A stretch of 64,000 nucleotides of DNA from Achromobacter xylosoxidans (GTDB taxonomy: Bacteria; Pseudomonadota; Gammaproteobacteria; Burkholderiales; Burkholderiaceae_B), in NCBI RefSeq assembly GCF_001457475.1, contig NZ_LN831029.1:682001-746000 (forward strand), read 5' to 3'. Position numbers and translations under genes: made by a program. The notes below the pieces were generated by a model. That model was not told the origin of the DNA, did not search any database, and worked only from the letters and a program-made list of their open reading frames with translations. Shown one piece after another: positions 44,213 through 54,154 of the stretch. Each line of letters begins with the position of its first letter. Position 1 is the first letter of the stretch.

Positions 44213-44584
44213 ATGAATGCAGTGACCGAAACCGTCGACCTGCAGGCTGCCCCGCCTGCTCCCCTGGTGTTCACCGACTCGGCTGCCGCCAAGGTCAAGG
44301 ACCTGCTGGCCGAGGAAGGCAACCCCGAGCTGAAGCTGCGCGTGTTCGTGCAGGGCGGCGGCTGTTCGGGTTTCCAGTACGGTTTCACGTTCGACGAAGT
44401 CGTCAACGAAGACGACACCGTGCTGGACAAGGCCGGCGTGCAGCTGCTGGTCGACCCCATGAGCTTCCAGTACCTGGTCGGCGCCGAGATCGACTACAAG
44501 GAAGACCTGGAAGGCGCCCAGTTCGTCATCCGCAATCCCAACGCCAGCACCACCTGCGGCTGCGGCTCGTCGTTCTCGGTGTAA
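44213..44584 (+). CDS. erpA: Iron-sulfur cluster insertion protein ErpA
   Basis: This 123-residue A-type carrier delivers Fe-S clusters to target apoproteins. The three conserved cysteines are in [11 protein letters not shown] and the C-terminal [14 protein letters not shown] lies 6-7 bases before the start. A strong terminator follows. Confidence 0.95.
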   Translation: MNAVTETVDLQAAPPAPLVFTDSAAAKVKDLLAEEGNPELKLRVFVQGGGCSGFQYGFTFDEVVNEDDTVLDKAGVQLLVDPMSFQYLVGAEIDYKEDLEGAQFVIRNPNASTTCGCGSSFSV

Positions 44585-44636
44585 GCCGGTAGCGGCGTTG
44601 CGCCGCGATGGCGGCGGGCCACGCCCGCTCGGCCAC

Positions 44637-44670
44637 AAAAAAAGCCCTTCGGTTTTCCGAAGGGCTTTTT
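44637..44670 (+). terminator. Bidirectional terminator between erpA and anmK
   Basis: The stem AAAAAGCCCTTCGG / CCGAAGGGCTTTTT with a four-base loop lies between the two convergent genes. Confidence 0.92.
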
Positions 44671-44689
44671 GTCGTGCGGGCGGCGCGCG

Positions 44690-45799
44690 TCAGGCGGGAT
44701 ACAAGGCGCCCAGGATGCGCGCGCCACGCGCACCGGTGACGCCGGGCAGGCCGGCGGGGCGGCGCGCCAGGAAGGCCTGGGCCAGCCAGGCGAACGCCAG
44801 CGCCTCCACCTGTTGCGCCGGGACGCCCAGCGCGTCGGTGGCATGCACCGGGCGCTGCAGGCAATACGCCAACTCACGCATCAGTCCGGGGTTGCAGGCG
44901 CCGCCGCCGCAGACATAGAGCTCGCGCACGTCCGTGCCGGCGGCGTCGATGGCGTTGGCGACGGTGCGGGCCGTCAGGCGTTGCAGGGTGGCCTGCACGT
45001 CCTGCGGCGCCGGCCTGGGACCATCGTAGGCGGCCAGCCGGTCGTCCAGCCAGCGCATGTTGAACAGGTCGCGGCCGGTCGATTTGGGCGGCGGCAGCGC
45101 GAACCACGGTTCGCTCGCGATCAGTTGCTCCAGGAGCGGCGCCAGCACCTGGCCGCTGGCGGCCCAGCGGCCGTCGGCGTCATAGGATTGGCCCAGGTGC
45201 CGCTGGCACCAGCCGTCCAGGAAGACATTGGCCGGGCCCGTGTCAAAGCCGCGTGGCGGCTGGTCCGGCGCCAGCAGCGTGACGTTGGCGATGCCGCCCA
45301 GGTTCAGCACCGCGCGGCCTTGCGGCGCGCCGAACACGGCGGCGTGGAAGGGCGGCACCAGCGGCGCGCCCTGGCCGCCGGCGGCCACGTCGCGGCTGCG
45401 GAAGTCCGCCACCACGTCGATGCCGGTCAGCTCCGCCAGCAGGGCGGGCGCGTTCAATTGCACGGTATAGCCGCTGTCGGGGCGGTGGCGTACCGTCTGG
45501 CCATGGGCGCCGATGGCGGCAACGTCCCGCGCTTGCAGCTTGGCGCCGGCCAGCAGGTCCGCCACCACCTGCGCATACAGGCGGGCCAGTTCGTTGGCGG
45601 CGAGCGCGGCGCGGGCCAGTTCGTCGTCGCCGGCAAGGTTCAGGGCCAGGAACTCGGCCCGCAGCGCGGCGGGCATCGACAGGCTGGCGCTGGCCAGCAC
45701 CTGCGGCGGCTGGCCGTCGCGCAGTCGCGCCAGGACACCGTCGACGCCGTCCACGCTGGTGCCGGACATCAGGCCGATGAAATGCTGGGGTGTCGTCAT
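44690..45799 (-). CDS. anmK: Anhydro-N-acetylmuramic acid kinase
   Basis: This 369-residue kinase hydrolyses and phosphorylates anhydro-MurNAc to MurNAc-6-phosphate for peptidoglycan recycling. The N-terminal signature FIGLMSGTSVDGVDGVLAR and the motif LNLGGIANVTLL are typical of AnmK. It is next to the M23 peptidase gene, so two murein functions lie together. Confidence 0.94.
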   Translation of the reverse strand: MTTPQHFIGLMSGTSVDGVDGVLARLRDGQPPQVLASASLSMPAALRAEFLALNLAGDDELARAALAANELARLYAQVVADLLAGAKLQARDVAAIGAHGQTVRHRPDSGYTVQLNAPALLAELTGIDVVADFRSRDVAAGGQGAPLVPPFHAAVFGAPQGRAVLNLGGIANVTLLAPDQPPRGFDTGPANVFLDGWCQRHLGQSYDADGRWAASGQVLAPLLEQLIASEPWFALPPPKSTGRDLFNMRWLDDRLAAYDGPRPAPQDVQATLQRLTARTVANAIDAAGTDVRELYVCGGGACNPGLMRELAYCLQRPVHATDALGVPAQQVEALAFAWLAQAFLARRPAGLPGVTGARGARILGALYPA

Positions 45800-45815
45800 G
45801 TCAGGAGCCGCCTGT

Positions 45816-45851
45816 AAAAAAAGCGGCCCGGCATCGAGATGCGCGGGCCGC
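45816..45851 (-). terminator. Terminator of the M23 peptidase gene
   Basis: On the minus strand a stem GCGGCCCG / CGGGCCGC is followed by seven T residues, 27 bases after the peptidase stop and 16 bases before anmK, so the two genes are probably separate units. Confidence 0.85.
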
Positions 45852-45878
45852 CTTGCGGATGCGTGATGCAGGTCCGGC

Positions 45879-47288
45879 TCAGCGGCTGGCCACGTTGGTC
45901 AGCGCGTCGGGCAGGGTCTGCTGGAATTCGGTGAGCAGCTGGATCTGCTGCTTGTACGGCGCCACGGCCTGATTGAAGGCGCGGATTTCGGCCGGTTCCA
46001 GGGCGCGGGCGACGGGCAGGTCGACCGACAACGGGTCGATCGGCTGGTTGTCGACGCGGAACTCGTAGTGCAGGTGCGGACCGGTGGCCCAGCCGGTGGC
46101 GCCGACGTAGCCGATCAGTTGCCCTTGCGAGATTTTGCTGCCCTTGGTGATGCCTTCGGCGATGCGGCTCTGGTGCGCGTAGAGCGTCGAGTACTTGCCG
46201 TGGTGCTTGACGATGACCACGTTGCCGTAGCCGTTCTGCCAGCCGGCGAATTCCACCGTGCCGTCGGCCGTGGAGTGGATCGGCGTGCCCGACGGCGCGG
46301 CATAGTCCACGCCCTTGTGCCCCGTCCAGGTCTTGTGGATGGGGTGCATGCGCATGCCGAAGGTGGAGCTGATGCGGCTGAACTTCAGGGCGGTGCGCAG
46401 GAACGCGCCGCGCAGGCTGGTGCCGTCGAAGTCGTAGTACGAGCCGGTCTTGTTGTCGGCGCTGAACCAGACGGCGGAGTAAGTCTTGCCGCCGTTGATG
46501 AATTCCAGGGCCAGCACGCGGCCGGCGCCGGCGTAGCGGCCGTCGTGCGAGCGCACTTCGTAGACCACGCGGAACTGGTCGCCCTGGCGCAGGTCGCGCA
46601 GGAAGTCGATCTTGGCGCTGAGGATGTCGGCCATCTGCATGGTGACCGAATCGGGGATGCCGGCGGCATCGGTGGCGCCGAACAGCGAGGACCGGATCGT
46701 GCCCACGGCGACGCGGGTCTGGCGATCGGTGCTTTCGGTGATTTCCTCGGCCTTGTAGCCGGCGTCGGTGCGCGCCACGTGCAGCATGCGGGTGACGACC
46801 TGGCCGTCGGCCTCGTTGCCCGGCGTGTGGATGTAGCGCAGCCAGATCAGGTTGCCTTCGGCGTCGGTCGCGGCCTGCACCGACCGGCCCGGGTACAGCT
46901 TGTAGATGCTGCGCGCGCTGGCGTCGTGGGTCAGGAAGGTCTGCAGGTCCGGGGAGTCCAGCTCCAGGCGCTGCAGCACGGCGGCCAGCGTGTCGCCCGC
47001 GCGGATGCGGGTTTCGCTGATGTAGGGCGCGGCGCTGGGCGTGCTGACTTCGACCTGTTCGGTGGTCAGCGGCAGGATGCTCTGGATGACGCGGGACGGG
47101 GGGAGTTCGCTGCGGTCGGGTTGCTGCACCATGCCCAAGGCGGCGGCGCCGGCAAACAGACCCATGGCGGTGACGAGGAGAGTGCGGCGGAAAAGTCCCG
47201 AGCGATGCGGCTTGGGCTCGACGGGCGCAAATACGGCGGCAACTTTGCGTTTGATGCTACTCGCCAGGTCGTGGAGGCCACGATTCAT
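45879..47288 (-). CDS. M23 family murein endopeptidase
   Basis: This 469-residue protein has one N-terminal membrane helix (about residues 34-55) after a basic cytoplasmic start. An OapA/LysM-like domain follows (about 85-150, TRIRAGDTLAAVLQRL). The C-terminal LytM domain has the zinc ligands in SSTFGMRMHP, GVDYAAP and GPHLHYEF, all of which are intact. It resembles MepM-type D,D-endopeptidases that cut peptidoglycan cross-links. It is divergent from tyrS. Confidence 0.92.
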   Translation of the reverse strand: MNRGLHDLASSIKRKVAAVFAPVEPKPHRSGLFRRTLLVTAMGLFAGAAALGMVQQPDRSELPPSRVIQSILPLTTEQVEVSTPSAAPYISETRIRAGDTLAAVLQRLELDSPDLQTFLTHDASARSIYKLYPGRSVQAATDAEGNLIWLRYIHTPGNEADGQVVTRMLHVARTDAGYKAEEITESTDRQTRVAVGTIRSSLFGATDAAGIPDSVTMQMADILSAKIDFLRDLRQGDQFRVVYEVRSHDGRYAGAGRVLALEFINGGKTYSAVWFSADNKTGSYYDFDGTSLRGAFLRTALKFSRISSTFGMRMHPIHKTWTGHKGVDYAAPSGTPIHSTADGTVEFAGWQNGYGNVVIVKHHGKYSTLYAHQSRIAEGITKGSKISQGQLIGYVGATGWATGPHLHYEFRVDNQPIDPLSVDLPVARALEPAEIRAFNQAVAPYKQQIQLLTEFQQTLPDALTNVASR

Positions 47289-47545
47289 CGTGAAGATACC
47301 CTCTCAGGTGGCATGAGCTCGCAGGGTGCGTGACACGAACGGCCCCCGCGCGCCACGTTTTCCGGGGCAAGGGCTGGCGCGGGGCGCATCTTGTGAACAA
47401 CGGGTGGTAACCGGAGCACAACTGCGTATATATGACAGTTGCGTATGATTAGGGCGGTATCCTAGCTGATTCGGCTAGAATTTTCGATAGTTTTCGTCAC
47501 TTTTTACACCTTTTTATCGGCTGAAGCCGTTGCGGCCCCCCAAAA

Positions 47546-48775
47546 ATGTCACCCTCCGAAGCCCCCATCACCCCCGAAGTCGAAGCCGATCTGCGTATTG
47601 CCAAGCGCGGATGCGATGAGTTGCTGGTCGAAGCCGAATTCGCCCGCAAGCTGGCCCGCAGCCGCGCCACCGGCGTGCCGCTGCGCATCAAGCTGGGGCT
47701 GGACCCGACCGCGCCGGACATCCACCTGGGCCATACCGTGGTGCTCAACAAGATGCGCCAGTTGCAGGACCTGGGCCATGAGGTCATTTTCCTGATCGGC
47801 GACTTCACCTCGACCATCGGCGACCCCAGCGGCCGCAACAGCACCCGCCCGCCGCTCACGCGCGAGCAGATCGAGGCCAACGCCAAGACCTACTATGCGC
47901 AGGCCAGCCTGGTGCTGGATCCGGCTCGCACCGAGATCCGTTACAACTCGGAGTGGTGCGACCCGCTGGGCGCGCGCGGCATGATCCAGCTGGCGTCGCG
48001 CTACACCGTGGCGCGCATGATGGAACGCGAGGATTTCACCAAGCGCTTCAAGGGCGGCATCCCGATCTCGGTGCATGAATTCCTGTACCCGCTGATGCAG
48101 GGTTACGACTCGGTGGCGCTGAAGTCCGATCTGGAGCTGGGGGGCACCGATCAGAAGTTCAACCTGCTGGTCGGCCGCGAGCTGCAGAAGGAGTATGGGC
48201 AGGAGCCGCAGTGCATCCTGACGATGCCGCTGCTGGTCGGCACCGACGGCGTCGAGAAGATGTCCAAGTCCAAGGGCAACTACATCGGCATTTCGGAGTC
48301 GCCCGATTCGATGTTCGGCAAGCTGATGTCGATTTCCGACACGCTGATGTGGCGCTACTTCGAGCTGCTGTCGTTCCGCTCGCTGGAAGACATCGCCGCG
48401 CTGCGCCAGGAGATCGACGGCGGCCGCAATCCGCGCGACGCCAAGGTCATGCTGGCCCAGGAAATCATCACCCGTTTCCACTCGGCCAAGGCGGCCGAGG
48501 ACGCCCTGGCCGCGTTCGAGGCGCGTTTCCGCGACGGCGCGATTCCGGAGGACATGCCCGAGGTCAGCATCGGCGGCGCGCCGGTCGGCATCCTCAAACT
48601 GTTGCGCGAGGCTGGCCTGGTGGCTTCGGGTTCCGAGGCGCAGCGCAACGTCGAGCAGGGCGGGGTGCGCGTCAATGGCGACCGGGTCGAAGACAAATCG
48701 TTGCAACTGCCTGCGGGGACTTACGTGGTCCAGGTGGGCAAGCGCAAGTTCGCGCGTGTTAAGTTGAACCCATAA
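47546..48775 (+). CDS. tyrS: Tyrosine--tRNA ligase
   Basis: This 409-residue class I synthetase charges tRNA-Tyr. The HIGH-type motif is in [14 protein letters not shown] and the KMSKS motif in [13 protein letters not shown]-terminal S4 RNA-binding domain starts near residue 345 ([20 protein letters not shown]). The form matches the TyrZ-like group common in Gram-negatives. Confidence 0.96.
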   Translation: MSPSEAPITPEVEADLRIAKRGCDELLVEAEFARKLARSRATGVPLRIKLGLDPTAPDIHLGHTVVLNKMRQLQDLGHEVIFLIGDFTSTIGDPSGRNSTRPPLTREQIEANAKTYYAQASLVLDPARTEIRYNSEWCDPLGARGMIQLASRYTVARMMEREDFTKRFKGGIPISVHEFLYPLMQGYDSVALKSDLELGGTDQKFNLLVGRELQKEYGQEPQCILTMPLLVGTDGVEKMSKSKGNYIGISESPDSMFGKLMSISDTLMWRYFELLSFRSLEDIAALRQEIDGGRNPRDAKVMLAQEIITRFHSAKAAEDALAAFEARFRDGAIPEDMPEVSIGGAPVGILKLLREAGLVASGSEAQRNVEQGGVRVNGDRVEDKSLQLPAGTYVVQVGKRKFARVKLNP

Positions 48776-48847
48776 TCGCGAAGATTTTGATACGCTGGAG
48801 GGACGTTCAAGGCTGGGATGCCTTCGCAGCACTTCAAGGAGCACGAC

Positions 48848-49504
48848 ATGAAACTTTCGAGTTTGTCTTTTTCCGATAACGAGTCGATTCCGGAGCGCTA
48901 CGCCTTCGGCAAGATCGATGCGCAATCGCACGTCGCGCTGGCTGACAACTACAACCCGCAGTTTTCCTGGGACGACGTCCCGGCGGGTACGCAGTCGTTC
49001 GCCTTGATCTGCCACGACCCGGACGTTCCCTCCAAGCCCGACGACGTCAACCAGGAGGGCCGTGAAGTGCCGGCCGACCTGCCGCGGGTCGATTTCTTCC
49101 ATTGGGTGCTGGTCGACCTGGCGGCCGACATGCGCGAGATCGACGAAGGCGCCTTTTCCAGCGGCATCACGCCGCGTGGCAAGGGCGGCCCGCTGGCGCC
49201 GCTGGATGCCCGCCAGGGCATCAACTCGTACTCGTCCTGGTTCGCCAACGACCACGACATGAGCGGCGACTATTTCGGCTATGACGGCCCATGCCCGCCC
49301 TGGAACGACGCACTGGTGCACCGCTACGTGTTCACGCTGTACGCGCTGGACGTCCATACGCTGAACCTGCAGGGTTCGTTCACCGGCGAGGACGCGCTGC
49401 GCGCCATCCAGAAGCACGTGCTGGCGCAGGCGTCGCTGACCGGCACCTACACGCTCAACCCGAAGCTGGCGCCCAAGCAGATCGGGGCGACCTCGGCGTC
49501 CTGA
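48848..49504 (+). CDS. YbhB/YbcL family phosphatidylethanolamine-binding-like protein
   Basis: This 218-residue protein belongs to the bacterial PEBP/Raf-kinase-inhibitor-like family (FSWDDVPAGTQSFALICHDPDVP, FFHWVLVDLAAD and GYDGPCPPWND). Its function is unclear. It is longer than E. coli YbhB (158) because of inserts between the conserved blocks. CAAGGAGC lies about 5 bases before the chosen ATG. Confidence 0.88.
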   Translation: MKLSSLSFSDNESIPERYAFGKIDAQSHVALADNYNPQFSWDDVPAGTQSFALICHDPDVPSKPDDVNQEGREVPADLPRVDFFHWVLVDLAADMREIDEGAFSSGITPRGKGGPLAPLDARQGINSYSSWFANDHDMSGDYFGYDGPCPPWNDALVHRYVFTLYALDVHTLNLQGSFTGEDALRAIQKHVLAQASLTGTYTLNPKLAPKQIGATSAS

Positions 49505-49519
49505 TTCCTCGCGATCAGC

Positions 49520-49554
49520 AAAAAGGGCCGCATCAATGCGGCCCTTTTTTATTT
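49520..49554 (+). terminator. Terminator after the YbhB-like gene
   Basis: A stem of AAAAGGGCCGCAT and ATGCGGCCCTTTT lies between two convergent genes. Confidence 0.9.
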
Positions 49555-49583
49555 CCCGGCCATCCGCCGGATGCGCGGCGCCT

Positions 49584-50222
49584 TCAGGCGCCGGCGCGTT
49601 TCAGGCGCAGCAGCGCCACGCCGAAGGCGACGAACACCGAGCCCACTGCCCGGTTGATCCAGCGCAGCGCGCGTGGCTGCTGGAACAGGCGGCGGGCGCG
49701 GCGCGCCAGCAGGCCGTAGGCCAGCAGCGATGGCAGCGACAGGCCCATGAAGATGCCGGTCAGGATGAAGAACTGCGGCAGCAGCGGCTCGGCCGCGTTC
49801 AGGAACTGCGGGAACAGTGCGGTGAAGAACAGGATGGGCTTGGGATTCAGGCCGGCCACGAGGGTGGCCTCCAGGTACAGCGCCAGCGCGCCGCGCGGCG
49901 GGCGGCCCTGGCTGTCCGGCGGCAGCGCGGCCACGCTGCTGCGGCCCAGCAGGTGGCGCAGGCCCAGGTAGATCAGGTAGGCGGCGCCGGCGATCTTGAG
50001 GAGGGCGAACAGCAGGGCGGACGATTGCAGCACCACGCCCAGGCCCAGCATGGCGGCGCCGGACAGCAGGAACAGGCCGGTGATATTGCCCAGCGACGAC
50101 GGCAGCACGGCGCGCAGGCCGCCGGCGGCGCCATTGCGCATGGCAAGGATGCTGGCGGGGCCAGGGGTGACGACGCTGACGGCGGCGACCAGGGTGTAGG
50201 CGAGCAAAGTCTGGGTTTGCAT
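49584..50222 (-). CDS. LysE/RhtB family amino acid exporter
   Basis: This 212-residue membrane protein has six predicted helices and the family motif TPGPASILAMRNGAAGGLRA near residues 19-38. Members export amino acids such as lysine, homoserine or threonine. The gene is divergent from glyA. Confidence 0.88.
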   Translation of the reverse strand: MQTQTLLAYTLVAAVSVVTPGPASILAMRNGAAGGLRAVLPSSLGNITGLFLLSGAAMLGLGVVLQSSALLFALLKIAGAAYLIYLGLRHLLGRSSVAALPPDSQGRPPRGALALYLEATLVAGLNPKPILFFTALFPQFLNAAEPLLPQFFILTGIFMGLSLPSLLAYGLLARRARRLFQQPRALRWINRAVGSVFVAFGVALLRLKRAGA

Positions 50223-50427
50223 GAAAGTTTCTCAAGTCGGATTGAGAGGGTTTTCCTGCCACGGACGGATCGCGGAAATTTCGCGCCCTTGGCGGGAATT
50301 TTGCCGCCATTCGGGGCATTTTGGCGACAGGGGAAGCGGCGGTACGCGGTAAACTATTCGTCATTATCCGGGTTTACCCACCCGGGCGCAGTTTTCTCCT
50401 CTCTTACCGCCTCAGGAACCCCCCGTC

Positions 50428-51678
50428 ATGTTTGACCGCAACCTCACCCTCTCCAAGGCTGACCCGGACGTCTGGGCCGCCGTCCAGAAGGAAGACGTTC
50501 GCCAAGAGCAGCACATCGAGCTGATCGCTTCGGAGAACTACGCCAGCCCGGCCGTCATGGAAGCCCAGGGCACGCAGCTCACGAACAAGTACGCCGAAGG
50601 CTACCCGGGCAAGCGCTACTACGGCGGTTGCGAATACGTCGACGTGGTCGAGCAGCTGGCCATCGACCGCCTGAAGCAGATCTTCGGCGCCGAAGCCGCC
50701 AACGTGCAGCCCAACTCGGGTTCGCAAGCCAACCAGGGCGTGTACATGGCCGTCCTGAAGCCGGGCGACACCGTGCTGGGCATGAGCCTGGCCGAAGGCG
50801 GCCACCTGACGCACGGCGCGTCGGTCAACGCCTCGGGCAAGCTGTACAACTTCATCTCGTACGGCCTGGACGAAAACGAAGTCCTGAACTACGCCCAGGT
50901 CGAGCAGCTGGCCAAGGAACACAAGCCCAAGCTGATCGTCGCCGGCGCCTCGGCCTACGCCCTGCACATCGACTTCGAGCGCATGGCCCGCATCGCCCAC
51001 GACAACGGCGCGCTGTTCATGGTCGACATCGCCCACTACGCCGGCCTGGTCGCCGGCGGCGCGTACCCCAACCCGGTGCCGCACGCCGACTTCGTCACCT
51101 CGACCACGCACAAGTCGCTGCGCGGCCCGCGCGGCGGCGTCATCATGATGAAGGCCGAATACGAGAAGATCATCAACTCGGCCATCTTCCCCGGCATCCA
51201 GGGCGGTCCGCTGATGCACGTCATCGCCGGCAAGGCCGTGGCCTTCAAGGAAGCGCTGGAACCCGAATTCAAGACCTACGCGCAACAAGTGGTCAAGAAC
51301 GCCAAGGTGCTGGCCGACACGCTGGTCAAGCGCGGCCTGCGCATCGTTTCGGGCCGCACCGAAAGCCACGTCATGCTGGTGGACCTGCGTGCCAAGGGCA
51401 TCACGGGCAAGGAAGCCGAAGCCGTGCTGGGCCAGGCTCATATCACCGTCAACAAGAACGCCATCCCGAACGATCCGGAAAAGCCCTTCGTGACCAGCGG
51501 CATCCGCCTGGGCACGCCGGCCATGACGACCCGCGGCTTCACCGAAGCCGAGGCCGAGCTGACGGCCAACCTGATCGCCGACGTGCTGGACAACCCGCGT
51601 GACGAAGCCAACATCGCCGCCGTGCGCGCCAAGGTCAATGAGCTGACCTCGCGCCTGCCGGTGTACGGCAAGAAGTGA
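50428..51678 (+). CDS. glyA: Serine hydroxymethyltransferase
   Basis: This 416-residue PLP enzyme interconverts serine and glycine with tetrahydrofolate. The Schiff-base lysine lies in [13 protein letters not shown], and the N-terminal region [19 protein letters not shown] is typical. It is followed by its own terminator and then by nrdR, a conserved neighbourhood. Confidence 0.97.
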   Translation: MFDRNLTLSKADPDVWAAVQKEDVRQEQHIELIASENYASPAVMEAQGTQLTNKYAEGYPGKRYYGGCEYVDVVEQLAIDRLKQIFGAEAANVQPNSGSQANQGVYMAVLKPGDTVLGMSLAEGGHLTHGASVNASGKLYNFISYGLDENEVLNYAQVEQLAKEHKPKLIVAGASAYALHIDFERMARIAHDNGALFMVDIAHYAGLVAGGAYPNPVPHADFVTSTTHKSLRGPRGGVIMMKAEYEKIINSAIFPGIQGGPLMHVIAGKAVAFKEALEPEFKTYAQQVVKNAKVLADTLVKRGLRIVSGRTESHVMLVDLRAKGITGKEAEAVLGQAHITVNKNAIPNDPEKPFVTSGIRLGTPAMTTRGFTEAEAELTANLIADVLDNPRDEANIAAVRAKVNELTSRLPVYGKK

Positions 51679-51712
51679 TGCGGCGGCGGATCTTTCCCGC
51701 CGGCACATGACG

Positions 51713-51746
51713 AGGACGGCTCCGCAAGGGGCCGTCCTTTTGTTTT
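51713..51746 (+). terminator. Terminator after glyA
   Basis: A stem AGGACGGC / GCCGTCCT is followed by TTTGTTTT, 35 bases after the glyA stop. Confidence 0.85.
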
Positions 51747-51884
51747 CGGGCCAATGGCGCTTGCGCGCCGGCGGTCATCGTGGCAAAAATAATAGGGACG
51801 AATTTGTCATAGTCGCCACGGATCGACTGTCGCCTCGTTACAATGTGGGCGAATTATTGCTTTCCGTGTTTTCAGGGATCACAC

Positions 51885-52364
51885 ATGCGGTGTCCATTTT
51901 GCGGCAACTCCGAAACGCAGGTCGTCGACAGCCGTGTCTCGGAAGAGGGCGACGCCATCCGTCGCCGGCGCCGCTGCCAGTCCTGTGACAAGCGCTTCAC
52001 CACCTACGAGCGGGTGGAGCTGGCGATGCCGTCCGTGGTCAAGCGCAACGGCAGCCGCAGCGACTACGATCCCGCCAAGCTGCGCGCCAGCCTGAGCCTG
52101 GCGCTGCGCAAGCGCCCGGTCAGCACCGAGGACGTGGACGCCGCCGTCGCCCGCATCGAGGAACAACTCCTGGCCAGCGGGCTGCGCGAAGTGGCTTCCG
52201 GGCATATCGGCGAACTGGTCATGAACGAGCTGCGCAAGCTCGACAAGGTGGCCTACGTGCGCTTTGCGTCGGTGTACAAGAGCTTCGAGGACATCGGCGA
52301 ATTCGTCGAGGCGATCCGCGAGATGCAGGGGCCGGTGCTGCCCGCCAAGCTGCGCAAGGAATGA
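51885..52364 (+). CDS. nrdR: Transcriptional repressor NrdR
   Basis: This 159-residue repressor of ribonucleotide reductase genes has a zinc ribbon (Cys3, Cys6, Cys31 and Cys34 in MRCPFCGN and [12 protein letters not shown]) and an ATP-cone domain (about residues 49-139) that senses ATP/dATP. Its length is typical. The likely targets in this window are the paired boxes at 14450-14496. Confidence 0.96.
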   Translation: MRCPFCGNSETQVVDSRVSEEGDAIRRRRRCQSCDKRFTTYERVELAMPSVVKRNGSRSDYDPAKLRASLSLALRKRPVSTEDVDAAVARIEEQLLASGLREVASGHIGELVMNELRKLDKVAYVRFASVYKSFEDIGEFVEAIREMQGPVLPAKLRKE

Positions 52365-52411
52365 GGGCGCCGCGCGGCGCCTGAGGGGCGCGGATTGACT
52401 CGCAAGGCGCG

Positions 52412-53371
52412 CTACAGCGCGGGTGTCCGCGCCATGCTGGGCGTCTGCGGCTGGAATCGGCGCCACACGCGGCGCAGGTGCTGGGCCGAGCCGAATCCGG
52501 ATTTCTCCGCTACCATCTCCAGGTTCAAGCGGGTTTCGCGCAGCATGTCGCGCGCCAGCGCCACGCGTATCTGATACAGGTAGTCCATCGGCGTGCAGCC
52601 GGCGTGCTCGCGGAACAGCCGCGTCAGGTGGCGCGAACTGGTGTGGGCCTGCTCGGCCAGCGACTGCGCCGACCACGGCGCCGCCGGGTTGCGCACCACC
52701 GCGTCCTGGACCCGGTGCACACCGGGATGCATGTGGTTGCGGTGTTCCAGCCAGGGCGACAGGGCCGAGTCGGTGCCGGCGCGGCGCTGGTAGACCACCA
52801 TGTCGCGCGCCACTTCACTGGCCACGCGCGGGCCGCAGTGGCGCGACACCATGTGCAGCGCCAGGTCGATGCCGGCGGTGATGCCGGCGCTGCTGACCAG
52901 GTTGCCGTCTTCGACGAAGATGCGGTTGTCGTGCAGCCGGGCGGACGGATCCATGTCGGCCAATTGCGCCAGGCAGCTGTGGTGCGTGGTGCATTCGCGC
53001 TGGCGCGTCAGGCCGGCCGCGGCGGCGAACAGGGCGCCGGCGCAGACGGTCATCAGCGTGAAGCCGTCGACCGGATGGCGCGCCGCCAGCCAGTCGATGA
53101 TGACGCGGGCCTCGGGCTCGTCCAGGCGGATGTGCTTGCCCACCACCCCGGACACGATCACCAGCGCCTCGGGCGGCAGCTTCTGGGGCAGGGGCTGGAT
53201 CCGCGCCAGGTGCAGGCCGGGAATGCCGCTTTCCACTTCGGTCGAGGGGCCGCAGAAATGCTGCGCGAAGGCGTCCGGGCACAGCTTGTTGGCAACCCGG
53301 AACGCCTCGGCCGGCCCGGCCACGTCGAGCAGCACGATTCCCCGCGGCAACACGAAGTACACGGGAATCAT
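52412..53371 (-). CDS. GlxA-type transcriptional regulator (DJ-1/PfpI plus AraC domain)
   Basis: This 319-residue protein has an N-terminal DJ-1/PfpI-like domain (about residues 1-190, with VCAGALFAAAAGLTRQRECTTH around the nucleophile elbow) and a C-terminal AraC helix-turn-helix pair (about 220-310, HTSSRHLTRLFREHAGCTP). It is 12 bases downstream of a hydrolase gene on the same strand and may regulate it. Confidence 0.88.
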   Translation of the reverse strand: MIPVYFVLPRGIVLLDVAGPAEAFRVANKLCPDAFAQHFCGPSTEVESGIPGLHLARIQPLPQKLPPEALVIVSGVVGKHIRLDEPEARVIIDWLAARHPVDGFTLMTVCAGALFAAAAGLTRQRECTTHHSCLAQLADMDPSARLHDNRIFVEDGNLVSSAGITAGIDLALHMVSRHCGPRVASEVARDMVVYQRRAGTDSALSPWLEHRNHMHPGVHRVQDAVVRNPAAPWSAQSLAEQAHTSSRHLTRLFREHAGCTPMDYLYQIRVALARDMLRETRLNLEMVAEKSGFGSAQHLRRVWRRFQPQTPSMARTPAL

Positions 53372-53383
53372 GGCGGCGTGTCC

Positions 53384-53953
53384 TTATTGCGCGTCGGCGA
53401 AGACGTCGGCAGCGCGGGCGATGCGGGCAAAGCGGCCCTGCAGCACAAGTTCGGTGGCGTCGCGGATCTCGGCCGGCGTGTAGTGCTTGCCCGACGGACT
53501 CTGCATGGCGAAAGTCAGCGTGGCGTCGGTCGGGAACACCACCTTGAAGCCGTCGTCGCTGGCATGGCGGGTGGTGGTCTCGCAGCACTGTTCGGTGCGG
53601 ATGCCGCTGACGATGACGCCCTCGATGCCGTGCTTGCGCAGCCAGTCCCGCAGCGTGGCGCCGTCGGCGTCCTTGGCGTAGAGGGAGGAATGCACGGTCT
53701 TGTGGAACACGGCGTCGGGCTCGATGCGCAGTTCCTTCAATGTCTTGACATGGCCGGAGGCCAGCGAGAATGGGTTGGCTGGATCGTTGGCGGCGCTGGT
53801 GTGAAACACCTGCAGCACCGGGATGTCGCGGGCACGGGCGGCGTCGATCAGGCCCTGGAGTTGCGAGACGAATGCCGGATATTCCGACTCGTCCCAAAAC
53901 GGACGCTGGCGGAAGGAATCCTGGACGTCGATGACGATCAATGCTTGTTTCAT
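53384..53953 (-). CDS. Isochorismatase-like cysteine hydrolase
   Basis: This 189-residue hydrolase has the Asp-Lys-Cys triad of the family: Asp in LIVIDVQDSF, Lys in FHKTVHSSL and Cys in GIRTEQCCETTTRHA. The substrate is unknown. It precedes the GlxA-type gene in one unit. The start MKQAL is the first ATG that begins the family fold. Two upstream GTG/ATG options lengthen it with unlikely sequence. Confidence 0.86.
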   Translation of the reverse strand: MKQALIVIDVQDSFRQRPFWDESEYPAFVSQLQGLIDAARARDIPVLQVFHTSAANDPANPFSLASGHVKTLKELRIEPDAVFHKTVHSSLYAKDADGATLRDWLRKHGIEGVIVSGIRTEQCCETTTRHASDDGFKVVFPTDATLTFAMQSPSGKHYTPAEIRDATELVLQGRFARIARAADVFADAQ

Positions 53954-54154
53954 GGCGGCGGGCTCCGTGCCTTGGAATTTCGAGAGATACGTGGCGTATT
54001 GTGGGCCTGCCCCGGCGGCGGGGCGAGGCCGTCCCGAGACCAGCATCGGCCCAAAACGGACATGACTGCCGGGCCGCTTGAACGATCATAGCGCGCCGGC
54101 GCGGAACGGCAAGCGCGGCGTGCCGGCGATCCGCCGCGGACATACAATCCGTGC

